Of a stretch of DNA of 64,000 nucleotides, positions 41,978 to 50,661 are shown piece by piece. Each line of letters opens with the position of its first letter. The stretch's first letter is position 1. The stretch comes from a bacterium. GTDB taxonomy: Bacteria > UBA8248. Below the pieces are notes generated by a model, which worked only from the letters and a program-made list of their open reading frames with translations, did no database searches and had not been told where the DNA came from. Made by a program: the position numbers and the translations under genes. The stretch is taken from NCBI GenBank assembly GCA_022825065.1, contig JAJDYR010000014.1, positions 1 through 64,000 on the forward strand, read 5' to 3'.

Positions 41978-43327
41978 ATGGATGAGCTTCAAAAGAAAGT
42001 CGTCGACGCGGTGGATGAAGATTTCCTCGTAAAAACCACCATGGAACTCGTGGACATACCGAGTCCCACCGGCTACGAGGAGGAGGCGGCCCGCTACATG
42101 CACGCGAAGTACGAGGAGGCCGGCTTCGAATCGCATCTGCAAAAAGTGGCCGAGGGCCGCTACAACGCGGTCGGCATCTCGCCGGGCACGGGCGGCGGCT
42201 ATTCCGTGATGTTCAACGGCCACCTGGACACCTCCTATTCCGGCGAGGAACCCGAACTCACCCAGCCGGGCTACAAGAACAAGGCGATTCGCGATGGGGA
42301 CTGGATCATCGGAAACGGCGCGGCCAACATGAAAAGCGCCGACGTCTCCTACCTCGGCGCGGCGAAGGCTCTCCAGGACGCGGGCGTGAAGCTCAGGGGC
42401 GACATCGTCCTCGCCTCCGTCGTGGGAGAGATCGAGAAAAACCGTATCGACCAGTACCAGGACGTGCTCTACGACGGCTACGGCGTCGGCACCCGGCATC
42501 TTCTATCGCACGGATATCTGACGGATTTCTGTATTCTCGGGGAGCCGACCGGCATGCAGGTCGCGCCCTGGCACGGGGGCACGATCTGGTTCAAGGTCAT
42601 CACGCGCGGGTCGATGGGCCATACGTGCTACGGCCACTACACGGCCAGCGCCATCGAGCGGATGGAGCGGGTGCAGGCTGCGGTTCGCAAGTGGATTCCC
42701 GAGTACCGGGGGCGTAACGAGTTCCTGGGCGAACGCCCTCACGTGAACGTGGCCGCCATCGAGGGCGGGTGGCCCTACCGCTGCGCTCGCTCGCCCATCG
42801 AGTGCCGCCTCTACGTGGACGTCCGCCTGGTGCCGGGTCAGACGATTCAGGACGTGCAGACGGAGTTCAAGGGCGTCATCGAGCAGGTGAACGAAGAGCA
42901 TCCCGACGTCGGAGCCAAAGTCGAGGTGTTCTCCTCGCATCCGCCCTCGGGCATTCCCGTCGATTCGCTGCCTTCCAAAGCGATGATCCAGGCGCATGAG
43001 CAGATTGTGGGTGAAAAGCCCAACATCATCGTAAAGACTTCCTATCTGGACGCCGCCCACATGAACCGCTACGGGGTCCAGACCATCACGTACGGGTTGG
43101 CGGGCCGGACGTTTGATGCGGATTACGGCTGGAACGCCGATATCGGCGAACACATCCACGTCGACGCGCTGGTGGACACGACGAAGATATTCGCCCTCGC
43201 AGCGCTGGATCTGTGCATGCGGGAGCGTGACGCCTCCGCCATCGCGCCGGACCCCTACGCGAATCTGCCCGAGCCCGGACAAATTGAAGCTCTCGGAAGC
43301 GGACGAATCACGGCTCTCGGAAGCTGA
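41978..43327 (+). CDS. M20-family peptidase/deacylase (ArgE/DapE type)
   Basis: A 449-residue zinc amidohydrolase. MFNGHLDTSY supplies the first His and Asp, and VVGEIEKN holds the catalytic Glu region. The dimerisation domain spans roughly residues 200-330, and the late His is in TSYLDAAHMNRYG. Members cleave N-acyl or N-carbamoyl amino acids or dipeptides. Its place between the binding protein and permease genes suggests that the imported ligand is an amide or N-acyl compound (inference). A ggagaa site precedes the ATG. Confidence 0.9.
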   Translation: MDELQKKVVDAVDEDFLVKTTMELVDIPSPTGYEEEAARYMHAKYEEAGFESHLQKVAEGRYNAVGISPGTGGGYSVMFNGHLDTSYSGEEPELTQPGYKNKAIRDGDWIIGNGAANMKSADVSYLGAAKALQDAGVKLRGDIVLASVVGEIEKNRIDQYQDVLYDGYGVGTRHLLSHGYLTDFCILGEPTGMQVAPWHGGTIWFKVITRGSMGHTCYGHYTASAIERMERVQAAVRKWIPEYRGRNEFLGERPHVNVAAIEGGWPYRCARSPIECRLYVDVRLVPGQTIQDVQTEFKGVIEQVNEEHPDVGAKVEVFSSHPPSGIPVDSLPSKAMIQAHEQIVGEKPNIIVKTSYLDAAHMNRYGVQTITYGLAGRTFDADYGWNADIGEHIHVDALVDTTKIFALAALDLCMRERDASAIAPDPYANLPEPGQIEALGSGRITALGS

Positions 43328-43341
43328 GAAAGGAACCTTAC

Positions 43342-44205
43342 GTGGCGTCGGCCGATAAAGCGCGAACTCAAACCGGAAAGACACCGGGGACAGAGGAGAG
43401 AGTACTCGGTCCTCCCAACTGGGGCGTGGTTTTCCGAAACTCGGGCAAGGCCTTTTTCCTCATGGCGGCGCCTCTCGTCGGACTGCTCATCTTCTGGGAG
43501 TTGCTCGCGCACTCGGGCACACTTCATCCTGTCCTTTTCCCTCCCCTGGAAAAGATATGGGTGACGATGGTCGACCAGGCGAAGTCCGGCATCCTCTGGC
43601 TGGACATCTACGTTTCGCTGTATCGCCTTCTGGTCGGGGCGTTCCTCGCCCTCGTTTCGGGAACCGTGGTCGGCCTGGTGATGGGAATGAATCAGACGGT
43701 GGAGCGGATTCTCGCGCCGCCGATGTACTTTTTCCTGGCCGTGCCGGGTCTCGCGCTGTTTCCCATCGTCATTCTCTGGTTCGGGCTGAGCGATTTCACC
43801 CTGATCTCCGTGCTCTGGTTCGAGGGCATGATCACCGTCATGGTGAACGCATGGACGGGCGTGAAGACCGTGGACGCCTCTCTCATCCGCGCGGGCCGCG
43901 CCATGGGCGCCAAGGGCATGACGCTTTTCTTCCAGGTGATGGTGCCGGGCGCGCTGCCGAATCTCATCGCGGGCTACCGAATCGCGTTCAGCCGCGCGTG
44001 GCGCATCGTCGTGACCGGGGAGATGATAGTCGCGCTCGAGGCCGGCCTGGGCTTCCGGATTTTCGCGGCCCGCGATTTCCTCGCGGCGGACATGATGTAC
44101 GGCGGGGTGGTGGTCGTTGGTATTCTGGGCGTGATCGTGGAGCGCGTCTGCCTGCGCAGCATCGAGCTGGCCACGGTCCAGCGCTGGGGAACACTGCGCG
44201 AATAA
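43342..44205 (+). CDS. ABC permease, SsuC/TauC type
   Basis: A 287-residue permease with about six hydrophobic segments and the coupling loop IRAGRAMGAKGMTLFFQVMVPGALPN. It starts at GTG 43342 with aaagga upstream, 15 bases after the peptidase stop. It works as a homodimer with the next gene's ATPase. Confidence 0.93.
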   Translation: MASADKARTQTGKTPGTEERVLGPPNWGVVFRNSGKAFFLMAAPLVGLLIFWELLAHSGTLHPVLFPPLEKIWVTMVDQAKSGILWLDIYVSLYRLLVGAFLALVSGTVVGLVMGMNQTVERILAPPMYFFLAVPGLALFPIVILWFGLSDFTLISVLWFEGMITVMVNAWTGVKTVDASLIRAGRAMGAKGMTLFFQVMVPGALPNLIAGYRIAFSRAWRIVVTGEMIVALEAGLGFRIFAARDFLAADMMYGGVVVVGILGVIVERVCLRSIELATVQRWGTLRE

Positions 44206-44225
44206 CGCGCCGATAGGAGCATATC

Positions 44226-45041
44226 TTGGCGATTCAGGGTCCTGTAAAACTCCAGGTCACGGGCCTGGACAAGGTCTTCACCATCGACGAGGGATGGGGG
44301 CGGACGACGGACATCACCGCGCTCGAATCGGTGAACTTTGAAGTCAGAAGCGGCGAGTTCATCTCCCTCATCGGCCCGAGCGGGTGCGGCAAGAGCACGC
44401 TGTTGATGATCGTGGCGGGCCTGTATGAAAAAACCTCGGGCGACGTCGTCCTCGACGGCCACCACATCAACGACACGGGTTTCGACCGAGGCGTCGTGTT
44501 CCAGGAGTTCGCCGTATTCCCCTGGCTGACGGTGGCCGGAAACGTCCGCTTCGGCATGCGCATGAAGGGAATCCCCAAGGCCGAGCGCGACCCCGTGGTC
44601 GACCGCCTCCTGCGGCTGGTGGAACTCGAGGGCTTCAAGGATGTCTATCCATACCGCCTCTCGGGCGGCATGAAGCAGCGGGTGGGCATCGCGCGCGCGC
44701 TGGCCTTCGACCCCGAGGTGATGCTCATGGACGAACCCTTCGGCGCCCTTGACGCCCAGACCCGCTCGAGCCTCCAGCAACTCCTCGTTCAGGTGTGGAT
44801 GGAAACCCACAAGACGGTGCTCTTCGTGACGCACAGTGTCCGCGAGGCGGCCTATCTCTCAGACCGTGTGCTCCTGATGTCGCCTCGTCCGGGGCGAATC
44901 GCCGAGGAGATCAAGATCGACCTGCCCCGTCCACGCGACGTTCTTTCTGTGGAATTTCTCGAATGTGAAAGAAAAGTGGCCGAGACGCTGGCGGGCCTCA
45001 TGGGGCAATCCGGTGGTCAGCCCGCATGGGTGACGGATTAA
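44226..45041 (+). CDS. ABC ATPase, SsuB/TauB type
   Basis: A 271-residue ATPase with Walker A GPSGCGKSTL, signature LSGGMKQRVGIARAL, Walker B VMLMDEPFGALD and switch VTHSVREAA. The start is TTG at 44226 behind aggag. Together with the binding protein and permease it completes one importer. Its 3' end lies 33 bases before the RidA start. Confidence 0.93.
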   Translation: MAIQGPVKLQVTGLDKVFTIDEGWGRTTDITALESVNFEVRSGEFISLIGPSGCGKSTLLMIVAGLYEKTSGDVVLDGHHINDTGFDRGVVFQEFAVFPWLTVAGNVRFGMRMKGIPKAERDPVVDRLLRLVELEGFKDVYPYRLSGGMKQRVGIARALAFDPEVMLMDEPFGALDAQTRSSLQQLLVQVWMETHKTVLFVTHSVREAAYLSDRVLLMSPRPGRIAEEIKIDLPRPRDVLSVEFLECERKVAETLAGLMGQSGGQPAWVTD

Positions 45042-45073
45042 ACGAACATCTATCAGAGGAAGGAAGCGACGAG

Positions 45074-45511
45074 ATGATCCAGAGACAGTTCATGCAGCCC
45101 GACGACATGTGGTCCCGCGTGGAGAACAACGAGCTTCTCTACGTGCCCGTGGTGACGATTCACGGTTCGGACCACGCCCACATCTATCTTTCCGGCCAGG
45201 TGCCCCGCAAGCCGAGCGGCGAGGTGGTGGGCGTCGGCGACATGCGAACCCAGATTCGGGTGACTTGCGAGAACATCGGCAAGGGGCTGGCCCACGCGGG
45301 CGCTACGTTCGACGACATCGTCAGCTCCACGACGTATGTGACCGACATCATGGAGTACTACAAGCATTCCGATGAGCGCTTCAAATACTTCAAGAACGTT
45401 CGCCCGGCCAGCACGCTGATCGAGATATCCCGCCTCGGTCCTCCCGACGCGATGATCGAGATCACGGCGGAGGCCATCATCGAGCCCGAGCGGCTGCGGG
45501 TCCAGCCGTAG
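45074..45511 (+). CDS. RidA/YjgF/YER057c/UK114-family protein
   Basis: A 145-residue protein. RidA enzymes hydrolyse reactive enamine/imine intermediates released by amino-acid-metabolising enzymes. The family segments are HIYLSGQVPRKPSGEVVGVGDMRTQIRVTCENI, VSSTTYVTDI and a C-terminal PASTLIEISRLGPPDAMIEITAEAII. The Arg of the usual ...RxxR substrate site is not obvious in the middle, so it may belong to a non-archetypal subgroup. aggaaggaag fixes the start at 45074. It is last in the cupin-ABC-M20 cluster and may detoxify a product of it. Confidence 0.9.
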   Translation: MIQRQFMQPDDMWSRVENNELLYVPVVTIHGSDHAHIYLSGQVPRKPSGEVVGVGDMRTQIRVTCENIGKGLAHAGATFDDIVSSTTYVTDIMEYYKHSDERFKYFKNVRPASTLIEISRLGPPDAMIEITAEAIIEPERLRVQP

Positions 45512-45716
45512 GCGTTGCGCAGGGGAGAGGCCGTAAGCCCGCGTCCCCGTTTCAGTTCATCGGGCCGGTAAAGCGGCTTTTCTCTTTCAAAACACCAGAA
45601 TTTCAACTTCGGGGCGCATCTTGCGCGAGCATTTCGATTAACTCGGGTGCTCTGATGTCGAGAGGTGTTTTGTTGCTTTTACTCGCTATACTTTTTCGAG
45701 GGAGCAAAGCCGAGGA

Positions 45717-46160
45717 TCAAGTTTCTTGCAATCCCGGATGGACGGCTTCTATACATTCTTCGGCGATGAAGTCTCCGATCAACTCCTCATCGGGGAAATC
45801 CGGCAGCCCCGATATCTCGCTATGCGATGGGTCGGCCTCATAATCGCCCTCTGCATTCAGCGGCATGTGTATGAAACGGATATCCAGGAGTTGTTCTTTG
45901 AGATGCTGTTTTGTTCTGCCCACGCTCACTTCGGCAAGGCGGCCGTTCCTGCTTATTGTCAGCCTGGACAGACGCCTCACTTCATCGAGTTGTTGAGGTT
46001 TCAAGAGGTCTTCGAAACATTCCAGCCAGTGGACGGACAAACCACTCTCGTTTTGTCGTAACTGAAAAGCGGAGCCGTCCACGCCCTCTTCTTCATCGAA
46101 TTGAGATGGTTTGACGTAGCGGACGGCATGGTCTTCATTTGGCAAATCGTCGCCGGTCAT
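45717..46160 (-). CDS. Hypothetical protein, second of an overlapping pair
   Basis: A 147-residue acidic, soluble protein that I do not recognise. From the ATG at 46160 it overlaps the upstream gene stop (ATGA), so the pair is coupled. It contains no signal, membrane segment or metal motif that I can see. A central basic stretch (RRLSRLTISRNGRLAEVSVGRTK) is followed by an acidic C-terminus (DFPDEELIGDFIAEE). Base composition is slightly lower in GC than neighbouring operons. A two-gene unit this small could be a defence or toxin-antitoxin-like pair, but nothing in the sequence proves it. Confidence 0.6.
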   Translation of the reverse strand: MTGDDLPNEDHAVRYVKPSQFDEEEGVDGSAFQLRQNESGLSVHWLECFEDLLKPQQLDEVRRLSRLTISRNGRLAEVSVGRTKQHLKEQLLDIRFIHMPLNAEGDYEADPSHSEISGLPDFPDEELIGDFIAEECIEAVHPGLQET

Positions 46161-46558
46161 CCATTCTCCAGCAACGTGATGCCGAAAGCGCGGGCCTGCT
46201 TTTTCACTCCGTCCAGTGTGTCGATTCCGCTCACTCTCGAAACTTTTTCGGATGCCGGTCGTCGTTTGAATATCACGTACCTTGCAGACCGATCGCCGAG
46301 AAACTGGAGACCAATGTGCGCCTTGTCGTCTCCTTTCCAAACGGCGCGGAGGTTTCCGTTATCGAGGAGAAACAACCCGGCTTTCCTGGCTGATGGAATA
46401 GACTTAACGAACGACCAGAAATCCGCTTCAGATGCTTCTCTCACATCGGCGCACTCGGCATCGGCCGCAGCAAAGCCGCGAAGTTCCTCAATCCGGCGCG
46501 CGTAGGTCTGATGAATCTTTTTTGTGTTGCCCGGCGGGTTCTTGGAGGCTGTGGCCAT
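46157..46558 (-). CDS. Hypothetical protein, first of an overlapping pair
   Basis: A 133-residue protein. After a basic N-terminal tail it has a helix ending in SEADFWSFVKSIPSARKAGLFLLDNGNLRAVWKGDD and a strand-rich part, HIGLQFLGDRSARYVIFKRR. It resembles small unannotated proteins in environmental genomes, but I cannot name the family. The stop overlaps the next gene by four bases. The gene is taken from ATG 46558; an ATG at 46606 is also open. Confidence 0.6.
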   Translation of the reverse strand: MATASKNPPGNTKKIHQTYARRIEELRGFAAADAECADVREASEADFWSFVKSIPSARKAGLFLLDNGNLRAVWKGDDKAHIGLQFLGDRSARYVIFKRRPASEKVSRVSGIDTLDGVKKQARAFGITLLENG

Positions 46559-46752
46559 TGTAGCTCTCGGGTTGTTCCGGGTGTATCGGACAGAATCACC
46601 GACCATTCCACTACAATCCCATTAAATATAAACTTTCATCAGCCTGCATGACAAGCGAGTTACTGGCCGTTAGACGCTCGCCGGCGTTTACCCCGGACGG
46701 GCGATCGTGTAGGTTCGAGTATCTTCCAGTCAAAAAGCCTCGGGAGTCTCGC

Positions 46753-48117
46753 ATGGATGAACTCAGGGTATTATCCGTATGCGGCAATCTCGGCTATGGA
46801 TTCCCCAAAACCTCACTCGATAACGGCCTCGCCCGAGACCCGCACATCATGGGGGCGGACAACGGCTCCACCGACGCGGGCCCCTACTACCTCGGAAGCG
46901 GCGATCAGCTCACCAAGCGCGAGCAGATACGCAGGGACTTAGGGTTCTCGCTGGCCGCCGCCAGAAAAAAGAAGATCCCCTACATCATCGGCTCCGCCGG
47001 CACGGCGGGGGGAAATCCACACGTGGACAGCGTGCTCGACACGATGCATGAGCTGGCGAAGCGCGACGGGCACCGCTTCAAGCTCGCGGTGATACGCTCC
47101 GAGATGGACAAGGAGTTCATCAAGCGCGCCGTGCGGGAGAAGAGAACGCGCACCCTGGGGAAACTCCCCGAACTCACCGAGGAGATGGTGGACGAGAGCG
47201 TGCGCATCGTGGGCCAGATGGGGCTGGAACCTTTCATGACGGCTCTGGAGGGCGGTGCGGAGGTCGTCCTCGCCGGACGCTCCTGCGACACGGCCATCTA
47301 CACCTCCTACGCCGCGATGCAAGGCTTCGATCTCGGCCTCGCCTTCCACATGGCGAAAATCATCGAGTGCGGCGCGCAGTGCGCCCTGCCCATCGGGGCG
47401 AACGACTGCATTCTGGGTACGCTGCGCGAAGATCACTTCGAGCTCGAACCGATGAACGAGGGAATGCGCGTGACGCCGGGTTCCGTGGCTGCCCACATGA
47501 TGTACGAACAGCCCGATCCCTATCTGTTCTATGAGCCGGAGGGGGTGATCGACCTCAAGGACTCGGAGTTCGAGCAACTCGGCGAGCGCCGCGTGCGGGT
47601 GAGCGGCAGCCGATTCGTACAAGCGCAGACCCCGACCATCAAGATCGAAGGGGTGCGCTTGAGAGGTTACCGCACCATCGCCGTCGCCGGGATGACGGAC
47701 CCGCGTCTCATCGCGAGTCTCGACGAGGTGGAGGCCAACGTGAAGAACACCGTGGCGGACATGGTCCGGGGGGCGCTCTCGCCCGAGGACTACGAACTGC
47801 GTTTCATCTTCTACGGACGCGACGGCGTGATGGGCCGGCCCTCAGCTGAAGATCAGGGCACCCCCCGTGAAGTCGGCGTGGTGATGGAGGCAATCGCCAG
47901 GGATCAGACGACGGCGAACGCCGTGCTCTCCCTCACGCGGAGCACGTTTCTGCACTCGGGCTTCGAGGGCCGGAAAGCCACCGCCGGGAACCTCGCCTTC
48001 CCGTTCTCGCCGTCTGATTTCGAGGGCGGGCCGGTGTATGAGTTCCACATCTATCACCTCGTGGAGCTCGAAGACGCCGCGGCGCCCTTCGAGGTCGAAT
48101 TCGCGCAGGTGGGCTGA
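46753..48117 (+). CDS. AtuA-like acyclic terpene utilization family (DUF1446)
   Basis: A 454-residue protein with family segments IMGADNGSTDAGPYYLGSG, IPYIIGSAGTAGG, LAGRSCDTAIY and a conserved HMAKIIECGAQCA. AtuA was named from citronellol/geraniol degradation in Pseudomonas, but most members have other, unknown roles and travel with DUF4387. That partner follows here after two bases. The ATG at 46753 was chosen over one at 46648 because conserved sequence begins there. Confidence 0.9.
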   Translation: MDELRVLSVCGNLGYGFPKTSLDNGLARDPHIMGADNGSTDAGPYYLGSGDQLTKREQIRRDLGFSLAAARKKKIPYIIGSAGTAGGNPHVDSVLDTMHELAKRDGHRFKLAVIRSEMDKEFIKRAVREKRTRTLGKLPELTEEMVDESVRIVGQMGLEPFMTALEGGAEVVLAGRSCDTAIYTSYAAMQGFDLGLAFHMAKIIECGAQCALPIGANDCILGTLREDHFELEPMNEGMRVTPGSVAAHMMYEQPDPYLFYEPEGVIDLKDSEFEQLGERRVRVSGSRFVQAQTPTIKIEGVRLRGYRTIAVAGMTDPRLIASLDEVEANVKNTVADMVRGALSPEDYELRFIFYGRDGVMGRPSAEDQGTPREVGVVMEAIARDQTTANAVLSLTRSTFLHSGFEGRKATAGNLAFPFSPSDFEGGPVYEFHIYHLVELEDAAAPFEVEFAQVG

Positions 48118-48119
48118 GC

Positions 48120-48431
48120 GTGGAGCGGCTCTACGATCTCGCCGAGGTGCTGCGAAGCAAGAACGCAGGCCCCCTGCACATCACGCTGGACCTGTTGTTC
48201 CCCGATGAGGCGACCTACCGGCGCGTGGCCGACAGCGAGGCCCTCACGCCGGGCGTGGTTTCAGAACTCTACGAGATGGAGGTCGAGCAGGTGAAGATCG
48301 TCCATTTCGACGCGGCCAACGCCATCAAGATCACCATACCGAGGAAAGGGCCGACCTCGGGCGCGCCGGGCGACCGCGACGTATACGGAGCGCAGCAGCA
48401 CGGCCCGCTGCTCGATCTCATGATTCCCTGA
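48120..48431 (+). CDS. DUF4387 protein, AtuA partner
   Basis: A 103-residue protein beginning at GTG two bases after the AtuA stop. It has the family core LAEVLRSKNAGPLHITLDLLFPDEATYRRV and a GDRDVYGAQQHGPLL ending. It is usually encoded beside or fused to AtuA and probably forms one enzyme with it. The reaction is unknown. Confidence 0.88.
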   Translation: MERLYDLAEVLRSKNAGPLHITLDLLFPDEATYRRVADSEALTPGVVSELYEMEVEQVKIVHFDAANAIKITIPRKGPTSGAPGDRDVYGAQQHGPLLDLMIP

Positions 48432-48470
48432 TAGCTGCGTACCCCCCGCGAGAGATGAGGAGGTTCTCCA

Positions 48471-49856
48471 ATGGACGTCGAACGCGTCATCGCGCAAATC
48501 GAGGCGGATTTCGAATCCGCCCACATCGAGCGTCTCCTGAAATACATTCGACAGCCGAGCGTATCGGCGCTCAACCTCGGAAACGACGAGATGGCCCGGA
48601 TGCTGGCCGATGAGATCATCGAAGTCGGCGGTGAGGCGGAGGTGGTGGAGACGGCGGAGTTTCCCGTCGTCTACGGACTTATCGACGAAGGAGCCGAGCG
48701 AACGCTCCTTTGCCACGGCCTCTACGACGTGACGCCGGCCGAAGAACCAAACTGGATCAACCCTCCCTTCGATCCCCGGATTCAGGAACTCGAAGGCCTG
48801 GGACCCTGCATCGTGGGCCGGGGAGCGGAGGACATGAAGACCGGCATCGCCTGCGTGATGAACACGGTCTACGCGGCGCGCGCCGCGGGGGAAAAACTCC
48901 CGCTCAACCTCATGTTCGTCCACGAGGCGTCCGAACTCGGCAGCGGCGGCATCAAGGATTTCTTCCCGCGCTACAGGGAGAAGATGCAAAAGGCGAACGC
49001 GGCCTACTGGCTCTGCCCGATGGGGCAGACCGACGGGACGCCCATCGTCCCGCTCGGCCTCAAGGGCAACCTGATGGGCAGGCTCTTCTGCCGACCCGGA
49101 GAGTGGGGCGGGCCGGTGGGCAACGAGATTCACGCACTCAACTGCAACTGGATAGACAATCCGGCGGAGCACATCGTGGAGGCGATCGCCCATCTGCAGG
49201 CGAGGCTCGAAGAGATTTACCAAAACGGCGAGGGCTGGACGCCGAGCGAGGCCGAAGAGGAATTGTGCCGAAAACTCGCCGAGCGCATGGATCCCGAGCG
49301 GATGAGGCAGAGCCTGGGGGTCGAGCGCTTCCGGCAGGATGATTTCCACGCCGCCGTCCGCTCGCATCTGTTCAAGGCGGAATTCACGCTCACGGGCCTG
49401 CACGCGGGCTTCGTCGGAGAGGGGAAATCCGTCAAGGTCAGCATTCCCTCAGAAGCCCAGGCCGTGGTGAACATGCGCTTCCAGCCGGGCGAAGACCCCG
49501 ACGAGCGCATCGGGAACGTGCGCAACATCCTGGCGGAGGGCGGCTACGGCGACGTCGAGTTCGTCGTGAACAACCACTACGCGGGCGGCGGAACGCCGCT
49601 GGAGCATCCTCTCATCCAGTGCTTCCTGAAGGCCCATGCGGACATGGGCGCAGACCCGGAGGTCTGGCCCGTGCACCCGGCGGGGATGCCCGTGGCCCTG
49701 TGGACCGAGGAGCTGGGCGTGCCCTGGATCGGCGGGCTTCCGTGCAACGCCATGCGAAAACACGCGGCGAACGAATACGCGCAGGTCTCGGGGGTTCTCC
49801 AGTCCGAGAAGTTCCTCGCGCACTTCTTCGAGGGATTCTCGAAACTCACGTATTGA
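48471..49856 (+). CDS. M20-family dipeptidase-like hydrolase
   Basis: A 461-residue zinc peptidase. The first metal motif reads LLCHGLYDVTP, with His and Asp spaced as usual. The GRGAEDMKTGIACVMNTVYAA segment carries the bridging Asp, FVHEASELGSGG the catalytic Glu pair, and HPAGMPVALW/KHAANEY the late ligands. Length and the mid-domain insert fit the carnosinase-like/dipeptidase branch. tgaggagg precedes the ATG. It follows the AtuA/DUF4387 pair by 39 bases. Confidence 0.9.
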   Translation: MDVERVIAQIEADFESAHIERLLKYIRQPSVSALNLGNDEMARMLADEIIEVGGEAEVVETAEFPVVYGLIDEGAERTLLCHGLYDVTPAEEPNWINPPFDPRIQELEGLGPCIVGRGAEDMKTGIACVMNTVYAARAAGEKLPLNLMFVHEASELGSGGIKDFFPRYREKMQKANAAYWLCPMGQTDGTPIVPLGLKGNLMGRLFCRPGEWGGPVGNEIHALNCNWIDNPAEHIVEAIAHLQARLEEIYQNGEGWTPSEAEEELCRKLAERMDPERMRQSLGVERFRQDDFHAAVRSHLFKAEFTLTGLHAGFVGEGKSVKVSIPSEAQAVVNMRFQPGEDPDERIGNVRNILAEGGYGDVEFVVNNHYAGGGTPLEHPLIQCFLKAHADMGADPEVWPVHPAGMPVALWTEELGVPWIGGLPCNAMRKHAANEYAQVSGVLQSEKFLAHFFEGFSKLTY

Positions 49857-49897
49857 TTGTGGGGTGCTTATCCACCACCACGACGAAGGCCTGAAAA

Positions 49898-50623
49898 TTA
49901 ACTATCCCCCGCCGGCGGCCAGATGCGTTCTCCCAGGCTGGGCGAACTGGGCGCGTGGACGAGGGTGTTCACGGCCTGGCGCGAGCGGGGTATCTTCTCC
50001 GTCGTGAAATTCTTTTGAAGCGATTCCAGGGATACCCACTCATAGAGAATGCCGTGTTTCGCCCAGCCGGAAACCGAGACGAGGTTCCGCGCGCCGACGC
50101 AGCCCTCCATGCTCGTCAGGCGCGGCATCCGCACCTGGGAGTACCAGCAACCGAGCTCGTCCTCGTTCTCGACGGCGTTGATGTTGAAGGTGCCGAACTG
50201 GATGCCTGGACCCGGCGTGATGCCGGGCGCGCGGGTTTTGAACTCGGGGCCGTCGATACGGTTGTGCTCCATGAAGATGCAGGAGCGCGCGTTGATTCGC
50301 CGCCCGAGCATCTCCCGGTCATCCGCCGTCATCTTCTCCGCCATCTGCTCGGGACTGGGGTCCAGAAAAGCGTTCGGCGAGAGCGCGCCGTAGAGCATCA
50401 GGTACTGAACCCCTGTGGGAACGCTCGCGTCGTCCGTGTGGTGGACGACGCCCCGGATGCGCTCCTCACGCTCGGGCGTCACCACGTTCTTCACGTGCGC
50501 AGCCCAGAGGTAGCCCGGCCGCGCAAGCGCTTCGGGGATGTGGACCTCATGAAGCCAGGAGACGTATTCATCCGCTCCCTCTTCGGGAAGGTCGTACCAT
50601 ACCGCCCAGATTCCTCGGTCCAT
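49898..50623 (-). CDS. Two-domain EthD/dimeric alpha-beta barrel-like protein
   Basis: A 241-residue protein that appears to be two ferredoxin-like halves: MDRGIWAVWYDLPEEGADEYVSWLHEVHIPEAL and, from about residue 145, FGTFNINAVENEDELGCWYSQVRMPRLTSMEG. Both resemble the start of EthD-type domains, with a WxxxxHIP-like motif in the first. Such proteins bind small organic molecules or act as monooxygenase-type accessories. A ggagaag site precedes the ATG. It is 38 bases downstream of the AhpD-like selenoprotein gene and probably co-transcribed. Confidence 0.72.
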   Translation of the reverse strand: MDRGIWAVWYDLPEEGADEYVSWLHEVHIPEALARPGYLWAAHVKNVVTPEREERIRGVVHHTDDASVPTGVQYLMLYGALSPNAFLDPSPEQMAEKMTADDREMLGRRINARSCIFMEHNRIDGPEFKTRAPGITPGPGIQFGTFNINAVENEDELGCWYSQVRMPRLTSMEGCVGARNLVSVSGWAKHGILYEWVSLESLQKNFTTEKIPRSRQAVNTLVHAPSSPSLGERIWPPAGDS

Positions 50624-50661
50624 TTATCGCTTCTCCTCTTTGGCGTGATTCGTGGATGTTC

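Noticed and set aside
45595..45690. Minus-strand reading KTPLDIRAPELIEMLAQ, ankyrin-like
   Set aside because: Only about 30 codons, no start, and partly under the end of the neighbouring gene; may be a remnant but too short to claim.
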